This document shows positions 33,033-36,162 of a stretch of 36,162 nt of DNA, piece by piece; the first letter of the stretch is position 1; the number at the start of each line of letters is the position of its first letter. The DNA lies in NCBI GenBank assembly GCA_025058595.1, contig JANXEK010000014.1, forward strand, positions 1 through 36,162. The letters are read 5' to 3'. The notes under the pieces are model-generated. The model saw only the letters and a program-made list of their open reading frames with translations. It had not been told where the DNA came from and did no database searches. The stretch comes from Candidatus Bathyarchaeota archaeon (GTDB taxonomy: Archaea > Thermoproteota > CALKCG01 > B24 > DRYS01). The translations under genes and the position numbers were made by a program.

Positions 33033-34355
33033 ATGAAGCCTGTTATGGTTGTCGCTGGGACTAGGCCTGAGGTGATAAAGCTAGCTCCGGTTATCGAGTG
33101 GCTTAAGAGGCTTAACGTAGACTATGTTTTCATCTGGAGTGGTCAGCATTACGATTATCTGCTTAGCGGCGTGTTTTTCGAGGAGTTCGGGTTATCTGAG
33201 CCCGATGTGGATCTTAGGGTTGGTAGCGGTTCTCATGCTGAGCAGACCGCTAGTATAATGCTCGGGTTGGAGAGGGTTATCAGAGATTATTCTCCATCGA
33301 TCATCGTAGCTGAGGGGGATACGAATACCGTTTTAGCTAGCGCTCTCGTAGCTGCTAAATGTTTAACACCCTTCGCGCATATCGAGGCTGGATTGAGGAG
33401 CTGGAGTATGGTTATGCCTGAGGAGGTTAATAGACGTGTAGCCGATGCTATCGCTAGTCTACATTTCGCTCCGACGAAGCTCGCCGCGATAAATCTTCTA
33501 TTCGAAGGGGTATCTAGTAGATCTATTCGTTTAACCGGGAATACTATCGTAGATGTCATCCATAAATTTACGGATAAAATCCGTGATCTCGATGATAGCG
33601 TCTTAAGTAGATATAGCCTTGAGAGATATAGTTTCATCCTCGTAACCCTGCATAGAGCTGAGAATACAGATAACCCTGAGAGGCTTGAATCCATCCTTAA
33701 GGCTTTAGATGAGCTTTCACAGTTTTATCCAGTAGTCTTCCCAGCTCACCCTAGAACTAGAAGCGCTATAGCTAAGTTCGATCTATCAGACTACCTAAGC
33801 CGGGTAAGACTGATGGATCCCCTAGGATACCTCGAATTCCTAGCCCTCCTCGTAAACTGTAGGGTTGTACTTACCGATAGTGGCGGCGTTCAGGAAGAGG
33901 CGTTTACGCTTAAGATTCCTACTGTGACGCTTAGGTACAATACTGAGCGCCCAGAAACAACGCTCTATGGCATTAACGTGCTTGCTGGAGCCGAGAAAGA
34001 TAGGATCATTAAATCTGTGTTGATGCAGGTCGAGAGGTATGAGGAGATAAGAAGGTTAAGATTCGAGAATCCACTTGGAGATGGTCAAGCGGGTAAACGC
34101 ATAGCCCACTTGTTAAGTGACGCTATCGAGGCAGGTTTAACCATAGAAGAGCCAGACTTAAGGGAAACGCCGGTGATCGAGTACTGGCTTTTAAGCGAGA
34201 AAGAGAATAAAGAGAATTTTAAAAAATCATTATTTGATCTGCTTGCGGCGTTTGATGAATATGGAAAGCCAGCTTTACTCGGCGAGAACGCATCTAGGCT
34301 TCTTGTTAGAATCAAGGGAAGGTTTGATGATAAGGATTCTTCTGATTCCAAGTAG
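33033..34355 (+). CDS. wecB: UDP-N-acetylglucosamine 2-epimerase
   Basis: 440 residues; the family is usually 360-380, so there is a C-terminal extension of about 60 residues. The GT-B fold has 'GTRPEVIKLAPVI' (9-21), 'SGQHYDYLL', 'VAEGDTNTVLAS', 'HIEAGLRSWSMVMPEEVNRR', 'TLHRAENTDNPERL' and 'LTDSGGVQEEA', the complete set for UDP-GlcNAc 2-epimerase (WecB/MnaA). It makes UDP-ManNAc for surface glycans. The extension ('EKENKENFKKSLFDLLAAF') is charged and of unknown role. It is the first gene of a plus-strand run with GT4 glycosyltransferases, overlapping the next one. Confidence 0.94.
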   Translation: MKPVMVVAGTRPEVIKLAPVIEWLKRLNVDYVFIWSGQHYDYLLSGVFFEEFGLSEPDVDLRVGSGSHAEQTASIMLGLERVIRDYSPSIIVAEGDTNTVLASALVAAKCLTPFAHIEAGLRSWSMVMPEEVNRRVADAIASLHFAPTKLAAINLLFEGVSSRSIRLTGNTIVDVIHKFTDKIRDLDDSVLSRYSLERYSFILVTLHRAENTDNPERLESILKALDELSQFYPVVFPAHPRTRSAIAKFDLSDYLSRVRLMDPLGYLEFLALLVNCRVVLTDSGGVQEEAFTLKIPTVTLRYNTERPETTLYGINVLAGAEKDRIIKSVLMQVERYEEIRRLRFENPLGDGQAGKRIAHLLSDAIEAGLTIEEPDLRETPVIEYWLLSEKENKENFKKSLFDLLAAFDEYGKPALLGENASRLLVRIKGRFDDKDSSDSK

Positions 34356-35533
34356 CGATTATTTAGGTCATCCTTTTCCGCAGAGACATAATCAAATATT
34401 TGAAAGGGTTCACGACGGTAGAGATTTTGAGGTGCACGTCGTCAGATTTTGTATTTTTGATGAAGCCAGGTTATCAAGTAGATGCATTATTCATGATATA
34501 CCTCTGGAGTTCAAGACTAAAAGTACTCCGCTATATTATTTATCAAATGCGATAAGTCATATTAGAGAGATTTTAAAGATTATTAAACGGGAATCGATCG
34601 ATTTGATCTTGGCTGGAAATCTTCTGCCTCCGTTCCTCCTTCAGCTTATTAAAGAGGTTCTACGTCTGAATATTCCTTTTATATTTGATTTGCAGGATTA
34701 TTACCCTACATCGGCGACAGGTTACATTTGCGATGTGGATAGCATTTTAGGATCTGTAGCGAGAGGAGCTTTCGAATATATGACTCAGACTCTCTTAAGG
34801 GTGGCTGATGCTGTTACTGTGCCTGGGATAGCGCTTGCAAAGTATTCGCGGGATGTACGCGGCTGGGAAAAGCAACGGCGGGTGTATATAGTGCCAAATG
34901 GTATATCAGAACATTTTCTTACTTAATCAGTATGATGGACGTTTACTGAGGGAGAAATTTGGTTATGGTGAAGAAGATTTGGTTGTTGGTTATATCGGGA
35001 GCATAGAGTACTGGCTAGATATGTTAACGTTGATTAAAGCTTTATCTAGGGCTTATAGGCAGGGGATTAATGTTAGATTTTTGCTTATAGGTGGGCGTCT
35101 TCAAACAGCTTATTCAGAGAAGGTTATGAGCTGGATAAAACATTATGAGATTGAGAACATAGTTAATTACGTGGGTTTTGTGGAGTATGAGAAGGCTCCA
35201 TATTATATCGCTGCTATGGATCTCGGAGTTATACCATTTGATGTAAGGAACCCTACAGCATATTATGCGGCTCCAAATAAACTCTGGGAATACCTTTCGC
35301 AGGGAGTAAACGTAGCCTCCACACCTATACCCGAATCACTCGCCTATAAACATCTAATCGATATAGTGTGGAGCGAAGAGGATTATTTGACTGCCATGAG
35401 AAATGCTGGAAGAAAAACGGGTGAAGAAAAAGATTATCGAAAGATAAGGAGGTATATAGAAGTGAGGACATGGAATAAGAGCGCAGAACGTTTCAAAGAG
35501 ATAATAAGCAATTTAGTGATACATGAACGATGA
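34327..35533 (+). pseudogene. GT4 glycosyltransferase, split by a frameshift
   Basis: Two overlapping frames give one GT-B protein. Frame 1 (34327-34926): 'IRILLIPSSDYLGHPFPQR', 'LDLQDYYPTSA'-type region and 'VYIVPNGISEHFLT' then TAA. Frame 2 continues 'LNQYDGRLLREKFGYGEED', 'VVGYIGSIEYWLDM', 'FVEYEKAPYYIAAMDLGVIPF' and 'NKLWEYLSQGVNV', the donor-binding half, to 35533. 'VPNGIS' then 'GYIG' are the ordinary GT4 landmarks, about 25 residues apart, so the join at about 34913-34926 needs only a one-base change. I chose the ATG at 34327, inside the end of wecB, over the distal one at 34234. It may be a true frameshift, a programmed one, or a consensus error. Without a shift neither half would work. 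Confidence 0.75.
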
Positions 35534-36162
35534 AGCTTCTCTTCATAGTTTCACACTATTATCCCTATATCGGTGGAGTTGAATACGTCGTTAAGTCTGT
35601 CGCTGAGCGGCTCGTTGATAGAGGTCATAGCGTCACCGTACTCTGTGGCGATCCAGGTATAGATAACCCTAGAGAAGAAACTATTAACAGAGTCTCTACT
35701 ATACGTTGGCCTGTCTGGAGCCCCGGAGACGCTTATCATATTCCAAGAATGGGAAGTAATCTGAAAAGATGGCTTCTCGAATCCGTGAAAGATTACGATG
35801 TAATTCATTTTCATAGCGTTCATAGTATCTTGACGATGTATTCCCTGGAAGTATTAAAAGGTTTTAGCGTGCGCAAGATTCTAACGCCATATTATCATGG
35901 TACTGGGCATACGTTTTTCAGGAAGATTTTATGGAGGAGTTGGCGTTCGTATATTAGAAAACTTTTACGCTTTATTGCTGCTGTTCATACGGTTTCTAGG
36001 CTTGAGGCTCAGCTCGTTAAGAGGGATTTTAAGGTGTATGCTACTCCAATAGAGAATGGCGTCGATGAATGGGTTCTTGGCTTAGATTGGTCTCCATCAG
36101 GATATGCGATGTATAGTGGGCGAATAGAAAAGTATAAGAATATCCATAGGCTTGCAAATATC
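35530..36162 (+). CDS. GT4 glycosyltransferase, 3' end cut by the window
   Basis: At least 211 residues, open to the end of the window, starting at an ATG that overlaps the previous stop (ATGA). The N-terminal GT-B half is plain: 'MKLLFIVSHYYPYIGGVEYV', 'AERLVDRGHSVTVLCG', 'VIHFHSVHSI', 'TPYYHGTGHTF', 'AVHTVSRLEAQLVKRDF' and 'IENGVDEW', and the C-terminal half begins 'MYSGRIEKYKNIHRLA'. These enzymes add sugars from nucleotide donors to lipid-linked glycans on the cytoplasmic side. Its place after wecB and another GT4 gene points to a surface-glycan cluster. Confidence 0.9.
   Translation, partial: MKLLFIVSHYYPYIGGVEYVVKSVAERLVDRGHSVTVLCGDPGIDNPREETINRVSTIRWPVWSPGDAYHIPRMGSNLKRWLLESVKDYDVIHFHSVHSILTMYSLEVLKGFSVRKILTPYYHGTGHTFFRKILWRSWRSYIRKLLRFIAAVHTVSRLEAQLVKRDFKVYATPIENGVDEWVLGLDWSPSGYAMYSGRIEKYKNIHRLANI

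Noticed and set aside
1-36162. tRNA, 5S/16S/23S rRNA or insertion-sequence genes
   Set aside because: I scanned for T-loop sequences, rRNA landmarks and transposase motifs by eye and saw none; small split tRNAs could be missed.

Overview
The window is a dense stretch of archaeal chromosome. Archaeal markers are RadA (not RecA), an archaeal-type SRP (7S) RNA, an RqcH/NEMF homologue, an AMMECR1-domain protein, an Lhr-type helicase, a THEP1 NTPase, DUF3782-type coiled-coil proteins and a HEPN/MNT pair. Codon use is heavy in AGG/AGA, ATA and CTA, genes often start at or very close to the expected transcription start behind a TATA element (leaderless), and short overlaps are common. This fits a thermophilic member of the Thermoproteota/TACK archaea; I cannot fix the order from the sequence.

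Layout. 1-2.0 kb: the end of a DUF6784/6785 membrane protein, then a URO-D-fold methyltransferase that may act with a corrinoid protein at 16.4-17.1 kb. 2.0-4.75 kb: an accessory or decayed zone with an intact HEPN gene beside a frameshifted MNT nucleotidyltransferase, two previously open reading frames now broken by frameshifts, and the NTPase THEP1. 4.75-9.3 kb: an Lhr helicase and two convergent TIM-barrel sugar-isomerase-like genes. 9.4-16.4 kb (minus strand): an overlapping operon of phosphohexomutase, HtrA-like protease, FtsX-like permease and GT39-type glycosyltransferase, which looks like an envelope or glycosylation unit. 17.1-17.5 kb: SRP RNA, whose 3' end overlaps the fumarase beta gene in antisense. 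17.5-20.5 kb: two-subunit class I fumarase, then RadA and a small unknown gene. 20.5-23.8 kb: an EMC6-like small membrane protein, head to head and overlapping with RqcH; a CBS/zinc-ribbon protein; a Mut7-C RNase-like protein. 23.8-27.1 kb: dihydroorotase, AMMECR1 protein and a GT1/GT28-like glycosyltransferase. 27.1-32.8 kb: a zinc-ribbon protein with a dyad at its promoter, two DUF3782-like genes sharing nearly identical coiled-coil DNA, a sugar-nucleotide epimerase, an unusual membrane-hydrolase/GT2 fusion and a retropepsin-like small protein. 33.0-36.2 kb: UDP-GlcNAc 2-epimerase and two GT4 glycosyltransferases (the first frameshifted, the second cut by the window edge), with different base and codon use from the rest.

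How the genes work together: two blocks (9.4-16.4 kb and 25.9-36.2 kb) point to sugar activation, dolichol-type glycosylation and surface glycan assembly. 20.5-23.4 kb joins ribosome-associated quality control with a membrane-insertion-type protein. The rest is housekeeping metabolism (fumarase, DHOase) and genome maintenance (RadA, Lhr). Frameshifts at several loci may be real pseudogenes or read/assembly errors; only reads can decide.
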